NCBI GenBank assembly: GCA_964605235.1
Contig: CAZSBB010000003.1
Span: forward strand, 1-64,000
DNA length: 64,000 nucleotides
Source of the DNA: CAZSBB01 sp964605235
GTDB taxonomy: Bacteria > Planctomycetota > Phycisphaerae > Phycisphaerales > Phycisphaeraceae
Reading direction: 5' to 3'
The notes under the pieces: model-generated
The model's input: the letters and a program-made list of their open reading frames with translations, nothing else
What the model was told of the DNA's origin: nothing
Databases searched by the model: none
Part shown: positions 52,483 to 60,904 of the stretch, one piece after another
How the letters are laid out: each line of letters opens with the position of its first letter
Numbering within the stretch: the stretch's first letter is position 1
Translations under genes and position numbers: made by a program

Positions 52483-53313
52483 TCAACTGCTCGCGCTGCG
52501 GTAGCGTTTGAGCGCGAACAGAAACCACCAGCGTGACAGCAGCAGGCACACCACCGTCGCCAGCACGGTGTAGCCGGCGATCTGCCACTCCGGATTGGTC
52601 AGCGGACGCGCCAGCAGGCGGGCAGGGATGTTGGTGCTGATGAGTACGGGGAAAACCCAGGTGAACGCCCAGCGCAGCGGCGAACCCACCGGGCCAGCGA
52701 AAATCTCCCACGGCTGGCGGGCGAACGTCGTCAGGTAAAACCAGAAGTCCGCCAGCGACTGGTGCCTGCCCAACCACACGCTGGTGGCGGTCATGCCCAG
52801 CATGAAGCTGTACAGGATCGCCGCCCCGCAGAACACGTAGAACGGATACAACGCCATCTGCCACCAGGCGGGCAGCGCGTCGAGCTGAAACAGGGCGTAG
52901 ACCAGCAACCCGACGCCGAACACAATGTCCACGGCTTCGCCCCACTCGCAGCGGTTGAACGACGCGAGAAACTGGGTGTCGATCGGCTTAATCAGCAGAA
53001 AGTCCAGCCCCCCGGTGCGAATCAGCTCGCTGAAATCGGTCAGATTGGGCGCCACGAACAGGCCGATGAGATTCTGCACGATCAGCACGGTGGCGAGGAA
53101 GATGAAGTAGGGATAGCGGGTCCAGCCGGAGTCGGGCGCGATTTCGCCGGTGTGCTCGAAGATCAGGATGTAGAACCCCAGGTTCAGCACCATCCACATC
53201 AGCGAGGCGGTGCATTCCGCCAGGAAGTTGAAGCGGAAGCTCATCGCCCGAATGATGCTGTTGCGCACCATGGTCCAGAGGATCAGCAGGTATGGGGGGC
53301 GAGTGGCGTCCAA
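52483..53313 (-). CDS. ABC-2 type permease (DUF990-like), subunit 2
   Basis: This 276-residue protein has six hydrophobic helices and resembles the ABC-2/DUF990 family of exporter permeases. TTG 53313 is chosen because GGAGGG lies 7 bases upstream, inside the end of the partner permease gene; the first internal ATG would remove the N-terminal part. It is the last gene of a minus-strand operon with a homologous permease and an ATPase. The cargo cannot be inferred; relatives include exporters for drugs or viologens. Confidence 0.85.
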   Translation of the reverse strand: MDATRPPYLLILWTMVRNSIIRAMSFRFNFLAECTASLMWMVLNLGFYILIFEHTGEIAPDSGWTRYPYFIFLATVLIVQNLIGLFVAPNLTDFSELIRTGGLDFLLIKPIDTQFLASFNRCEWGEAVDIVFGVGLLVYALFQLDALPAWWQMALYPFYVFCGAAILYSFMLGMTATSVWLGRHQSLADFWFYLTTFARQPWEIFAGPVGSPLRWAFTWVFPVLISTNIPARLLARPLTNPEWQIAGYTVLATVVCLLLSRWWFLFALKRYRSASS

Positions 53314-53317
53314 CGGC

Positions 53318-54142
53318 TTACCCTCCAAATCCGCTGTAGTGGTTCAGGCCGCGCTTCAGCAGCAGCCGACACAACAGGATGAAAAACAGCAACCACGCCA
53401 GCCCGACCGCCAGCTCCTGCGCCAGCTCCGCGCCGTTGATCTTGCCCAGGAACACCGCGGCGGGGAAGTACGCCAGGTAGTGCAGCGGGGTCAGGCGAAT
53501 CCACTGGTCATACGGGTGCGGCAGCAGGTCCAGCGGGAACATGTGACCCGACAGGAAGAAGTTCAGCAGCATGTAAACCCACAACAGCGAACTGACCTCC
53601 AGCCACCAGAAGGCAATCAGCCCGATCGACAACTCCAGAAAGAATCCCAGCAGAAACGCCAGCACCAGCGACCCGACAAACGCCGCCAGCGTCACCGCAT
53701 CCGGCCAGCCGTGGAAGTAACCCCGGCAGAGCCAGAACACCAGCGCGAACGGCAGCGTCGCGGTGATGTAGTACACCAGCTTGTGCGCCACCCGCGCCAG
53801 CAGCAAAAACGCGATGAGATCAATCGGCTGCACGATGAACTTCTTGATTTCCCCGCTGCGAATCTGCCCCACCGTGTTGCCGATCAACCCCGGCATGCTG
53901 GAGAAGGCGCGGCCCACCAGCACCAGCAGGTAGTAGGCGATCACGTCGTTCTGGCTGAACCCGCCGATCTGCGTCTGACCCGACGCGCTGAATACGGCCG
54001 TCCACAGCAGCACCTGCGTGACGATGGGCAGGAAACGCATCAGCGTGGCGAGCATGAAGTCGCCCCGGTACGCCAGGCGCTCCTCCAGGCTCACCTGCAG
54101 GATGGTCCACCACGTATGCACCCGAGCGAAAGCTTCAGTCAC
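53318..54142 (-). CDS. ABC-2 type permease (DUF990-like), subunit 1
   Basis: This 274-residue protein has six predicted helices and a cytoplasmic N-terminus (MTEAFARVHTWWTILQVSLEERLAYRGDF). It is homologous in pattern to the next gene (both contain a QNDVIAYYLL- or PYFIFLA-type second helix and a pocket with I-Q-P-I-D or I-K-P-I-D). The GTG 54142 start overlaps the ATPase stop. A heterodimeric permease is likely. Confidence 0.85.
   Translation of the reverse strand: MTEAFARVHTWWTILQVSLEERLAYRGDFMLATLMRFLPIVTQVLLWTAVFSASGQTQIGGFSQNDVIAYYLLVLVGRAFSSMPGLIGNTVGQIRSGEIKKFIVQPIDLIAFLLLARVAHKLVYYITATLPFALVFWLCRGYFHGWPDAVTLAAFVGSLVLAFLLGFFLELSIGLIAFWWLEVSSLLWVYMLLNFFLSGHMFPLDLLPHPYDQWIRLTPLHYLAYFPAAVFLGKINGAELAQELAVGLAWLLFFILLCRLLLKRGLNHYSGFGG
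53321..53326 (-). promoter_or_regulatory. Shine-Dalgarno site fixing a TTG start
   Basis: GGAGGG on the minus strand lies 7 bases before TTG 53313 and just upstream of the stop of the partner permease gene, coupling the two permease subunits. Confidence 0.7.
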
Positions 54143-55172
54143 GGCCGCCAGCGTCCGCCGACGCCGCCTCCGCTGCCGCTTCTTCCGCCTGCTCCTGCGC
54201 GCCGGCGGCAAAGGCCTCGGCGATCACTTCCTCCAATGGACGATCCTCCACGCTCACATCCGCCACGCTGTGCCGGGCGAGCACCTGCGTCAACACGCGC
54301 GGGACATCCGCGCGCGGGATTTTCAGTTTGATCTTCGGGGCGGCGACACTGAGCACTTCGCCCAGCGGGGTCAGGTCCGGAAGCGCGTCGTCATTGAACT
54401 GGAAGGTCATGATGCGATAGCCGCCGAAGCGGTCGATCACACCCGCCAGCGAGCCGTCGTAGATCAGTCGGCCGTGGTTGATGATGACCACGCGCTCGCA
54501 CAGCGCCGCCACGTCTTTCATGTAATGGCTGGTGAGCAGGATGGTGATGTTGCGGCGGCGCTGGTAGTCCTTGAGGAAAGTCTGGATGCGATGCTGCGCC
54601 ACCACATCCAGGCCGATGGTCGGCTCATCCAGGAACAACACCTGCGGCTCATGCAGCAGGGCCGCGATGAGTTCCATCTTCATGCGTTCACCCAGCGACA
54701 ACTCGCGCACCGGTTGCCCCAGCAGGCGCGTGACATCGAGCATGTCGCCCAGGTCGCCCAGCGTGCGGGTGAACTGCTGGGGATCAATGCGATAGATGCG
54801 CTGATGCAGGCGGAAAGATTCCTGCGCGGGCAGATCCCACCAGAGCTGATTTTTCTGCCCCATGACCAGGGCGAAGCGCCGGCGATAGGCGTCCTCACGC
54901 AGCCAGGGCACATGGCCCATGACCGTGGCAGTGCCGGCGGTGGGCGTGATGACGCCTGAGAGCAGCTTGAGGGAAGTCGTTTTCCCCGCGCCATTGGGCC
55001 CGAGGAAGGCGACGAACTCGCCGGCTTCCACGGACAGGTCCAGGCCCCGCACCGCCTGCACCGTGCGGTACTGCCGGCGAAACAGACCTGTAACGGCGGA
55101 CGCCAACCCTTCTTTGCGCTTCTGGTAGACCCGGTACGTCTTGGTCAAGCCTTGGATGTCGATGATCGGCAT
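54135..55172 (-). CDS. ABC-2 transporter ATP-binding protein
   Basis: This 345-residue ATPase of the DrrA/NatA-like class has Walker A GPNGAGKTTS (about 57), signature LSLGERMKME (about 160), Walker B VLFLDEPTIGLD and H-loop LTSHYM. A C-terminal domain of about 100 residues follows the ATPase core, ending in an Ala/Glu-rich tail. The start is ATG 55172. Genes for both permeases follow with overlaps, so the three form one exporter operon. Confidence 0.92.
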   Translation of the reverse strand: MPIIDIQGLTKTYRVYQKRKEGLASAVTGLFRRQYRTVQAVRGLDLSVEAGEFVAFLGPNGAGKTTSLKLLSGVITPTAGTATVMGHVPWLREDAYRRRFALVMGQKNQLWWDLPAQESFRLHQRIYRIDPQQFTRTLGDLGDMLDVTRLLGQPVRELSLGERMKMELIAALLHEPQVLFLDEPTIGLDVVAQHRIQTFLKDYQRRRNITILLTSHYMKDVAALCERVVIINHGRLIYDGSLAGVIDRFGGYRIMTFQFNDDALPDLTPLGEVLSVAAPKIKLKIPRADVPRVLTQVLARHSVADVSVEDRPLEEVIAEAFAAGAQEQAEEAAAEAASADAGGRD

Positions 55173-55239
55173 GATGGTTAGCGTAGGCGCGATCGCCCCC
55201 GCCCTGCAACTGCGGGCGATTTTCGTCACCCCGGGCTTG

Positions 55240-55248
55240 TGATATACT
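55240..55248 (+). promoter_or_regulatory. Extended -10 promoter of the zinc-ribbon gene
   Basis: TGATATACT gives an extended -10 element (TG-N-TATACT). No good -35 is present at normal spacing. The predicted start near 55255 gives a leader of about 22 nt. Confidence 0.5.
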
Positions 55249-55276
55249 TTGCGTTTCCCCATTGACGGAGCTTCGC

Positions 55277-56038
55277 ATGCCTTTGCAGCAGTCCGTTCAC
55301 GACCTGTATCTCAAAGAATGCAACGTTCGTGGCTTGCGCCGTCGGCTGGATTCCGCCACGCGCTACCATGCCGCCCAGAGCGGCAAGCTCAATCAGCTGA
55401 CCACCCAGGCGACCGAACTGGGCAGCCAACTCAAGCAGACGCAGACCCGCGCCCAGACGCTCGAGCATCAGGCCCGCGACCTGGAAACCCGCATTGAGAA
55501 GTACCGCCAGCAGATGACCCAGGTCAAGAGCAACAAGGAATACTCCGCGTTGCTGCTGGAAGTGAACACGCTCAAGCTGGAAAAAGGCAAGATCGAAGAG
55601 CAGGCGCTGACCCAGATGGGCGACGCCGAACGGCTGCAAGGCGAAGTTGATCAGCTCAAAGCCCAGGTCGAACAGCAGCAGAAGGTCGTGCTGCGGGCGG
55701 TGCAGGATGTCGAAGCCCGCAAGCAGGAAGTCGGCACGGAACTCGACTCCGCTGTCACCGCCCGCGATGAAGCCGCCCAGCACGTGCCGGCCGACGTCCG
55801 CAACATCCTCAACCGCCTGATGGATCAGTTCGATGGCGAAGCCATGGCGGAAGTGAGCATCGAAGACCTGCGCCGGCAGGAGTTCACCTGCGGCGGGTGC
55901 TACATGAATCTGCCGGTCGAGCGCATCAACGCCCTGCTGCTGCGCCCGGATGAACTGGTGATCTGCCCGAGCTGCGGGCGCTATCTCATCGCCACCGACT
56001 CGCTGCGGGACACGCTGGCGCCCAAGCAGGCCCGCTGA
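55277..56038 (+). CDS. Zinc-ribbon coiled-coil protein (C4-type, DUF164/CdsZ-like)
   Basis: This 253-residue protein has a long coiled coil (about 20-190) followed by a four-cysteine zinc ribbon: CGGC at about 210 and CPSC at about 237. This is the architecture of DUF164/CdsZ proteins, found in many bacterial phyla and usually next to RNase HI, as here. GGAG lies 6 bases before ATG 55277. The cellular role is unresolved; cytoplasmic. Confidence 0.9.
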   Translation: MPLQQSVHDLYLKECNVRGLRRRLDSATRYHAAQSGKLNQLTTQATELGSQLKQTQTRAQTLEHQARDLETRIEKYRQQMTQVKSNKEYSALLLEVNTLKLEKGKIEEQALTQMGDAERLQGEVDQLKAQVEQQQKVVLRAVQDVEARKQEVGTELDSAVTARDEAAQHVPADVRNILNRLMDQFDGEAMAEVSIEDLRRQEFTCGGCYMNLPVERINALLLRPDELVICPSCGRYLIATDSLRDTLAPKQAR

Positions 56039-56045
56039 CGCATCC

Positions 56046-56774
56046 ATGAAATTGACGCTGCACACCGATGGCGGTTCACGCGGCAATCCGGGGCCCGCCG
56101 CGGCGGCTTTGGTGCTGCGCGACACGGACTCCGGGGCGGTGCAATTCCGCGGGGCTTTCTTCCTGGGGCAAACCACCAACAACGTCGCCGAGTATGAAGG
56201 CCTGCTGCGCGGGCTCAAGCTCGCCCGCGCCCTGCACGCGGCGGCGGTCCACATCCGCAGCGATTCGCAGCTCATGGTGCGCCAGGTCAATGGCGAATAC
56301 CGCGTGAAATCCGGCCCGCTGATCGCCCTGCATCGCCAGGTGCTGCACGAACTGGCGGGCATCCCGCAGTGGTCCTGCCAGCACGTCTACCGCAATCAGA
56401 ACACCGAGGCGGATGAACTGGCGAACGTGTGCATGGACCGCGGCGCGGATGTGATTGAAGTGGACGCCAGCGGCACCTACGCCCCGACGACCGGCGCCAG
56501 CGCGGCGCGGCCCACGCCGACCACCAGTTCTCCTGCCGCATCCACAGATGCCAAGGGCTGGCGGGTGCAGGTGCTGCAAGCCGGCGCCAAGTGCCCCGCG
56601 CAGATGGTCGCGAGGAAGACCTACGTGTTCAACGCGGCCGTGCCCGGCGGGTTCTGCTGTCATGCCGCCGGGGTGTTGTTCCGGGAAGTGGGTCCGGACC
56701 TGGCGCCCCCCGCCGAGGCGACAGAGTTGACCTGTTCGCATTGCCGCGCCAAGCTCGAAGTGCGGCCAGGCTGA
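56046..56774 (+). CDS. rnhA: Ribonuclease HI with C-terminal cysteine-containing extension
   Basis: The N-terminal part (about 1-145) is RNase HI: active-site acids Asp8 in HTDGGSRGNPGP, Glu in NNVAEYEGL, Asp in IRSDSQLM and Asp in EADELAN. It cleaves RNA in RNA-DNA hybrids. After a Pro/Thr linker (about 155-175) comes a domain of about 65 residues (VQVLQAGAKCPAQM, GGFCCHAAGVLF, LTCSHCRAKLEV) resembling TIGR04076 and ending in a possible zinc-binding CSHC. It lies 7 bp after the zinc-ribbon gene. Confidence 0.88.
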   Translation: MKLTLHTDGGSRGNPGPAAAALVLRDTDSGAVQFRGAFFLGQTTNNVAEYEGLLRGLKLARALHAAAVHIRSDSQLMVRQVNGEYRVKSGPLIALHRQVLHELAGIPQWSCQHVYRNQNTEADELANVCMDRGADVIEVDASGTYAPTTGASAARPTPTTSSPAASTDAKGWRVQVLQAGAKCPAQMVARKTYVFNAAVPGGFCCHAAGVLFREVGPDLAPPAEATELTCSHCRAKLEVRPG

Positions 56775-56878
56775 GTTTCCGCAGACTTCACCAGCGAGCC
56801 CCCCACAACACCACGTAAAGCGCCAGAACGGATGGCTGCGGGGCGGTCTTGTGCTCTGGGTTATCAGTGCCCGGGCGA

Positions 56879-58000
56879 CTACCTGCTTTCAACCCGAGGC
56901 GCGGCAGTGCTGTCGCGGACGATGAACCGGGCGGGCAGAATGAGGTGCTGGGGCGGCTGGGGATTGGGACCGATCATGCTCAGCAGGCAGCGGGCGGCCT
57001 GCCGCGCCACCTCGGCGGAATCGACCTGCACGGTGGTCAGGGCAAGCGGCAGGTCCTGCAACGTCAGCGTATCGTTCCATCCGGTCAGCGACAGATCCTC
57101 CGGCACGCGCAAGCCGGCGTCCTGCGCAGCGCGCCAGACGCCCTGCAGCAATTCGTCAGAGCCGCAGATGATGGCGGTGGGACGCTGCCGCTGGTTGAGG
57201 AGTGAACCCAGAGCGGTCAGGGCATGCTCGGCCCGGTTGCGCTCCGCCACCAACAGGCGCAAGGCGGCGTTGCTGACCTGTGCCACCGCCTGCGCGGCGC
57301 CCTCATGCTGCAGCCGACCCTGGGCAAAAGTGGTGGGAATGGTCAGCACGGCCAGACGGCGATGACCCAGATCCAGCAGATGGCGCGCGGCGGCGGCACT
57401 GGCGCCCACCATGTCATAATTCACGCTGGCGATGTCGGCGCCCATGTCATCATCGAGCAGGCGAACCACGCGCGTCACCGCCACCAGTTCCTCCACCAGC
57501 GGTTGGGGCAGTTCACGGGTGCCGACGATGATCCCATCCAGCCCCTGCGGATCAATCAGACGCAGCCAGTGCCGGCGGCGCTGGGCGGTGGCGGTGTCCA
57601 GGCCGGCGTTGAAAGCCGTCAGCCGCAGATGACAGCCGGCGTCCTGGAGCACATCGCGCAAGCCCGCGAAGTAGGACTGCATGATGGGATGGGTCAGCCG
57701 ATCCAGATGGGAGATGATCAGGCCGATGCAGCCGGTGCGCTGGCGGAGGTTTTCGTCGGCGACAAAGCGTCCCCGCCCCTGCTGCCCGACGAGCAGGCCC
57801 TCGCGTTCCAGTTCCTTGAGCGCCTTGGTGATGGTGGCGCGGCAGACGCCGAACTCCCGGCTCAGGGTGTGCTCGGAAGCGATCTTCTCCCCCGCCTGCC
57901 ATTGGCGGCGAACAATGCGCTGACGCAGACGATCGACGATGCGCTCCGCTGGGGGTGCAGCGCGCCGGGAAGTGCGGGTTGAAGACGAGGTGCTGGGCAT
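56879..58000 (-). CDS. GntR-LacI chimeric transcriptional regulator (second)
   Basis: This 373-residue regulator has an N-terminal extension, a GntR winged helix (about 20-85; GEKIASEHTLSREFGVCRATITKALKELE split across the HTH) and a LacI-type sensor domain (about 90-365; DLGHRRLAVLTIP, ICGSDELLQGVW). ATG 58000 is preferred; TTG 58024 is in frame upstream. It is the last gene of the minus-strand run hydrolase-regulator and is likely to bind the two ACTTG/CAAGT palindromes before the prepilin genes. Confidence 0.85.
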   Translation of the reverse strand: MPSTSSSTRTSRRAAPPAERIVDRLRQRIVRRQWQAGEKIASEHTLSREFGVCRATITKALKELEREGLLVGQQGRGRFVADENLRQRTGCIGLIISHLDRLTHPIMQSYFAGLRDVLQDAGCHLRLTAFNAGLDTATAQRRRHWLRLIDPQGLDGIIVGTRELPQPLVEELVAVTRVVRLLDDDMGADIASVNYDMVGASAAAARHLLDLGHRRLAVLTIPTTFAQGRLQHEGAAQAVAQVSNAALRLLVAERNRAEHALTALGSLLNQRQRPTAIICGSDELLQGVWRAAQDAGLRVPEDLSLTGWNDTLTLQDLPLALTTVQVDSAEVARQAARCLLSMIGPNPQPPQHLILPARFIVRDSTAAPRVESR

Positions 58001-58010
58001 GACGAAGACA

Positions 58011-59216
58011 TTATGCCGAATCAACGGCAGTGGGGCCTAACTCCTGCTTCAGGAATGACAACGCCAACGCCTGCTGCGGCGGATGAAACTGGTGTCCGCC
58101 GGCGAAAAACCGCCATTGCACGCGCGGGCGCGGCCGCTCCTTCTCCTGCCTTTTCCTCCACTTCCGGGTGGGCAACGGTTGCTGCCGCGCCAGCGCCAGC
58201 GTCTGCCGGCGCGTGCGCTGCTGATTGGCGAAACTGTACAACGGATCGGCGCGGCCGTTGAGAATCAACACCGCCCGCGGCCAGGACAACGCCACCCACT
58301 GCGGCACGCGCAGCTTGCCGCTCCAGTGCGGCCAGAGGAATGCGGTCCCCAGCACCCGTGGGCCGGTGGCTTCAATCATCGGCGAAAAGTCGCCCGACCA
58401 GCACACCGGCACCGCGGCGCGGACCCGCGTATCCAGTGCCGCCAGGTAATGCGTGAGCATCGCCCCGACGCTTAACCCGAACACGCCGACGCGCTGCGGA
58501 TCAACCTCTGGCTGCGCACAGAGAAAGTCCAGCGCCCGCCGGGCATCGTGCAGATGCACTTCCACCTCGCTAACGCCAAACGCCAGCAGCGCCCGATGCA
58601 GCCGATCCTGCTCATGCCGCATGCGCAGCCGCACCGCCAGTTCGCGCGCGGCCGTCCACGCCCGCGCGCCGCTGCGGTAAGGTTCATCCTCGGGATGCCA
58701 CAGCGCCCGGCTGCCGAAACCCAGCAGATCGAACGCCAAAACCACAAAACCCTGGCGGGCGAAATAATCCGCCGGCGGCTGCCCGCCATAGCAATTCTGC
58801 TGGTACGCCCGGAACACGCGCGGCTGATCCGGCAGGGCGCAGACTTTTTCATGACCCAGCAGGTATTGCCCGCCATGCTCGTGCAGCGCCAGCAGCGCGG
58901 GATGCCGCCCCGGCGCGTGCGGCTGGTAGAGCACGATGGGCGTCACATCGTCCGGACTGATGCGCAGCACCCCCAGCCGCCGATCGTAGCCCGGGCAGCG
59001 CTGGCGCCCGGTCCAGCGCACCAGTGGCGTCACGGCAGGCGGGGTGTATGCGAAGGAATCGAGCAGCGCGCGACGCATCTGGCGCAGCCGCTTCGGGTCA
59101 GCCGTCCAGGAACTGTCGGCCAGGCGCGCGCGATCGGTGCGTCGCGCCAGCGCGCGAAAGAAGTCACGCCGACTGCCCAGTGATTCGGCCCCGGTGATGT
59201 GGACGGTGAATCGCAC
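58011..59216 (-). CDS. Alpha/beta hydrolase, dienelactone hydrolase/acetyl xylan esterase-like
   Basis: This 401-residue protein has an alpha/beta hydrolase fold: nucleophile Ser249 in GLSVG, Asp324 in GRADPLY and a His near 375-378 in GGHQFH. HGGQYLLGHEK supplies an oxyanion-side region. GTG 59216 follows AAGGA by 7 bases; TTG 59237 is an alternative. No signal peptide. In its setting it may deacetylate or de-esterify oligosaccharides. The regulator gene follows within 10 bp and the prepilin gene precedes it by 39 bp, suggesting one operon. Confidence 0.8.
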   Translation of the reverse strand: MRFTVHITGAESLGSRRDFFRALARRTDRARLADSSWTADPKRLRQMRRALLDSFAYTPPAVTPLVRWTGRQRCPGYDRRLGVLRISPDDVTPIVLYQPHAPGRHPALLALHEHGGQYLLGHEKVCALPDQPRVFRAYQQNCYGGQPPADYFARQGFVVLAFDLLGFGSRALWHPEDEPYRSGARAWTAARELAVRLRMRHEQDRLHRALLAFGVSEVEVHLHDARRALDFLCAQPEVDPQRVGVFGLSVGAMLTHYLAALDTRVRAAVPVCWSGDFSPMIEATGPRVLGTAFLWPHWSGKLRVPQWVALSWPRAVLILNGRADPLYSFANQQRTRRQTLALARQQPLPTRKWRKRQEKERPRPRVQWRFFAGGHQFHPPQQALALSFLKQELGPTAVDSA

Positions 59217-59255
59217 GGCGGAATCCTTCGCCCGCAAGCAGGACGAACGGCGGGT

Positions 59256-59960
59256 TCAGGGGTAAGGATACACCCAGCCGTGCGAGGCCATCAGTTGACC
59301 ACCGGTGCCGGTGACCTGATCGAACACTTCATTGCCGACGAACTCGACATGGCCATCGACAAACACCATGTTGGCGACGCGGCCGACCCAGACGCTGGAA
59401 TTGCCCACGCTGTTGGTCGCGCCATGTCGGCCGGGGGTCCAGTAGTCTCCGATCGCGCGGAAGTCATTGGGCGCGGGATAAGCGCCGATGCCGTCAGAGA
59501 AGTAAAAGACCTTGCCGGGTTTGGGCACATCCCCCAGCCGCACCGGACGGTCCACCCCGGAGAAGCCGGAGCCTTCCTTCTGGCTCAGGAAGCAGTTGAT
59601 GGTGTAGGCGTAGTTCCAGTACGGGTTGTTGCCGACGTTGACGGTGGCGTTGCGTTTGAGGTCCGGGCAGAGGTAGCTGCGTGCATCGTTGCCGCGGAGG
59701 TTCAGGGCGGTCAGCAGCACGCGCTGGGAAACCCAGTTGGTGCGGTACAGGCAGTAGTCATTGGACTCGCTGGAATAGACATGGGCGGCAAAGCCCAGCG
59801 CCTTGAGCTGGGTCTGGCACTGCAGATCGATGGCGCGCTGGCGGGCCTTGCCCAGCGCCGGCAGCAGGACGGCGATCAGCAGGGCGATGATGGAGACCAC
59901 CACCAGCAGTTCAATGAGGGTAAAGGCGCGCTGACGGGAGGTGACGGGCGAGTGCGGCAT
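59256..59960 (-). CDS. Prepilin-like protein with H-X9-DG-type C-terminus
   Basis: This 234-residue protein has a short basic leader, FTLIELLVVVSIIALLIAVL and a single N-terminal helix. The C-terminal half carries GRHGATNSVGNSSV and VFVDGHVEF, the H and DG elements of planctomycete prepilin-associated proteins. An operator palindrome (59998-60013) lies 37 bases before ATG 59960. It leads the hydrolase and regulator genes. Confidence 0.9.
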   Translation of the reverse strand: MPHSPVTSRQRAFTLIELLVVVSIIALLIAVLLPALGKARQRAIDLQCQTQLKALGFAAHVYSSESNDYCLYRTNWVSQRVLLTALNLRGNDARSYLCPDLKRNATVNVGNNPYWNYAYTINCFLSQKEGSGFSGVDRPVRLGDVPKPGKVFYFSDGIGAYPAPNDFRAIGDYWTPGRHGATNSVGNSSVWVGRVANMVFVDGHVEFVGNEVFDQVTGTGGQLMASHGWVYPYP

Positions 59961-59997
59961 GGTCGGGCTCCAGGTCGCCAGGTGACAGAGGCGCACT

Positions 59998-60013
59998 ACT
60001 TGATTAGTCAAGT
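59998..60013. promoter_or_regulatory. Operator palindrome ACTTGATTAGTCAAGT
   Basis: A 16-bp palindrome (ACTTGA-N4-TCAAGT) lies just upstream of the prepilin gene at 59960. It overlaps a TTGACT that could serve as the -35. The same motif precedes the next prepilin gene. It resembles the TTG...CAA operators of AraR-type regulators. Confidence 0.65.
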
Positions 60014-60078
60014 TTATCCGGTTCCAGGTGGCCCGGTCAAGCATTTTCGGCAGTTGGGCGGCGTGGGGAATCAGCGGC

Positions 60079-60819
60079 TCAGTTGGTGAACTCGGTGGGT
60101 TTGTCCCAGTAGAAGTACCAGTAGCCCTTGCCGCGGGAGGAGCCGTTCCAGAAATAGATGTCGTTGTAGACCTCGCGCCCGGCGTGGCCGTCGGCGTAGG
60201 CGGCGTTGGCGTAGCCGCTGCCGGCGCCGATGTTGTTGACGCCCAATTGCCACGGGCTCATGCCATGGCGGAAGTCGAGGTCATAGGCGTAGTAGAGGTT
60301 GTTGCCCTTGTTGTCGGCGAACATGCCCAGGCGCATGGGATGGTGGACATCGCCGATGCGCTTGGCGTTGACCCCGGTGGTGTCATTGCTGTCGTCGAAA
60401 TAGAAGAAAGCCTGATTGCCGCCGATGCCCCCGCCGTAGTAATGGGGGGCATTGTTCCAGGCGCCGTCGTCGATGAGCGGACAATCGAGCGGAGCCAGGC
60501 TCCAGGTGCTGGTGGAGCCGGGCGTGTAGACGCTGGGATTGAGATAGGTCCAGAACGTGCTGCCCCGGCGATAGAACGAGCGCAACCCCGACGACGCCGG
60601 CGGATTCAGAAACAGCGGCAGATAACCGTTGGAGTCATTGGCGTAGCTCAAGGCGGCAAACCCCAGCTGCTTCTGGTTGCCCAGGCAGCGCACGCTCTTG
60701 ACCTCCTGCCGAGCCTTCGCCAGGGCGGGCAGCAGGAGAGCGATCAGGATCGCGATGATGGAGATGACCACCAGCAGTTCGATGAGCGTGAAGGCCACAA
60801 GGCGGCGCGGATGAGACAT
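60079..60819 (-). CDS. Prepilin-like protein
   Basis: This 246-residue protein starts MSHPRRLVAFTLIELLVVIS, a prepilin leader (cleavage before Phe) and a single N-terminal helix. The rest is extracytoplasmic, Tyr/Asn-rich, with DFRHGMSPW and AAYADGHAGRE as H and DG elements. The start at ATG 60819 leaves the operator palindrome 40 bases upstream. It is a paralogue of the next gene downstream. Confidence 0.9.
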   Translation of the reverse strand: MSHPRRLVAFTLIELLVVISIIAILIALLLPALAKARQEVKSVRCLGNQKQLGFAALSYANDSNGYLPLFLNPPASSGLRSFYRRGSTFWTYLNPSVYTPGSTSTWSLAPLDCPLIDDGAWNNAPHYYGGGIGGNQAFFYFDDSNDTTGVNAKRIGDVHHPMRLGMFADNKGNNLYYAYDLDFRHGMSPWQLGVNNIGAGSGYANAAYADGHAGREVYNDIYFWNGSSRGKGYWYFYWDKPTEFTN

Positions 60820-60859
60820 GGGACTGCTCCGGGGAACCTGCCAGGGAACGGTCGACGCT

Positions 60860-60875
60860 ACTTGCCTAGTCAAGT
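60860..60875. promoter_or_regulatory. Operator palindrome ACTTGCCTAGTCAAGT
   Basis: Imperfect 16-bp palindrome (ACTTG-N6-CAAGT) 40 bases before ATG 60819, sharing 14 of 16 bases with the site at 59998-60013 and placed at nearly the same distance. Both are followed by TTTA on the plus strand, which extends the conserved block. Confidence 0.65.
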
Positions 60876-60904
60876 TTACCCGCCCGCGGTTCGATGGGTC
60901 AAGG

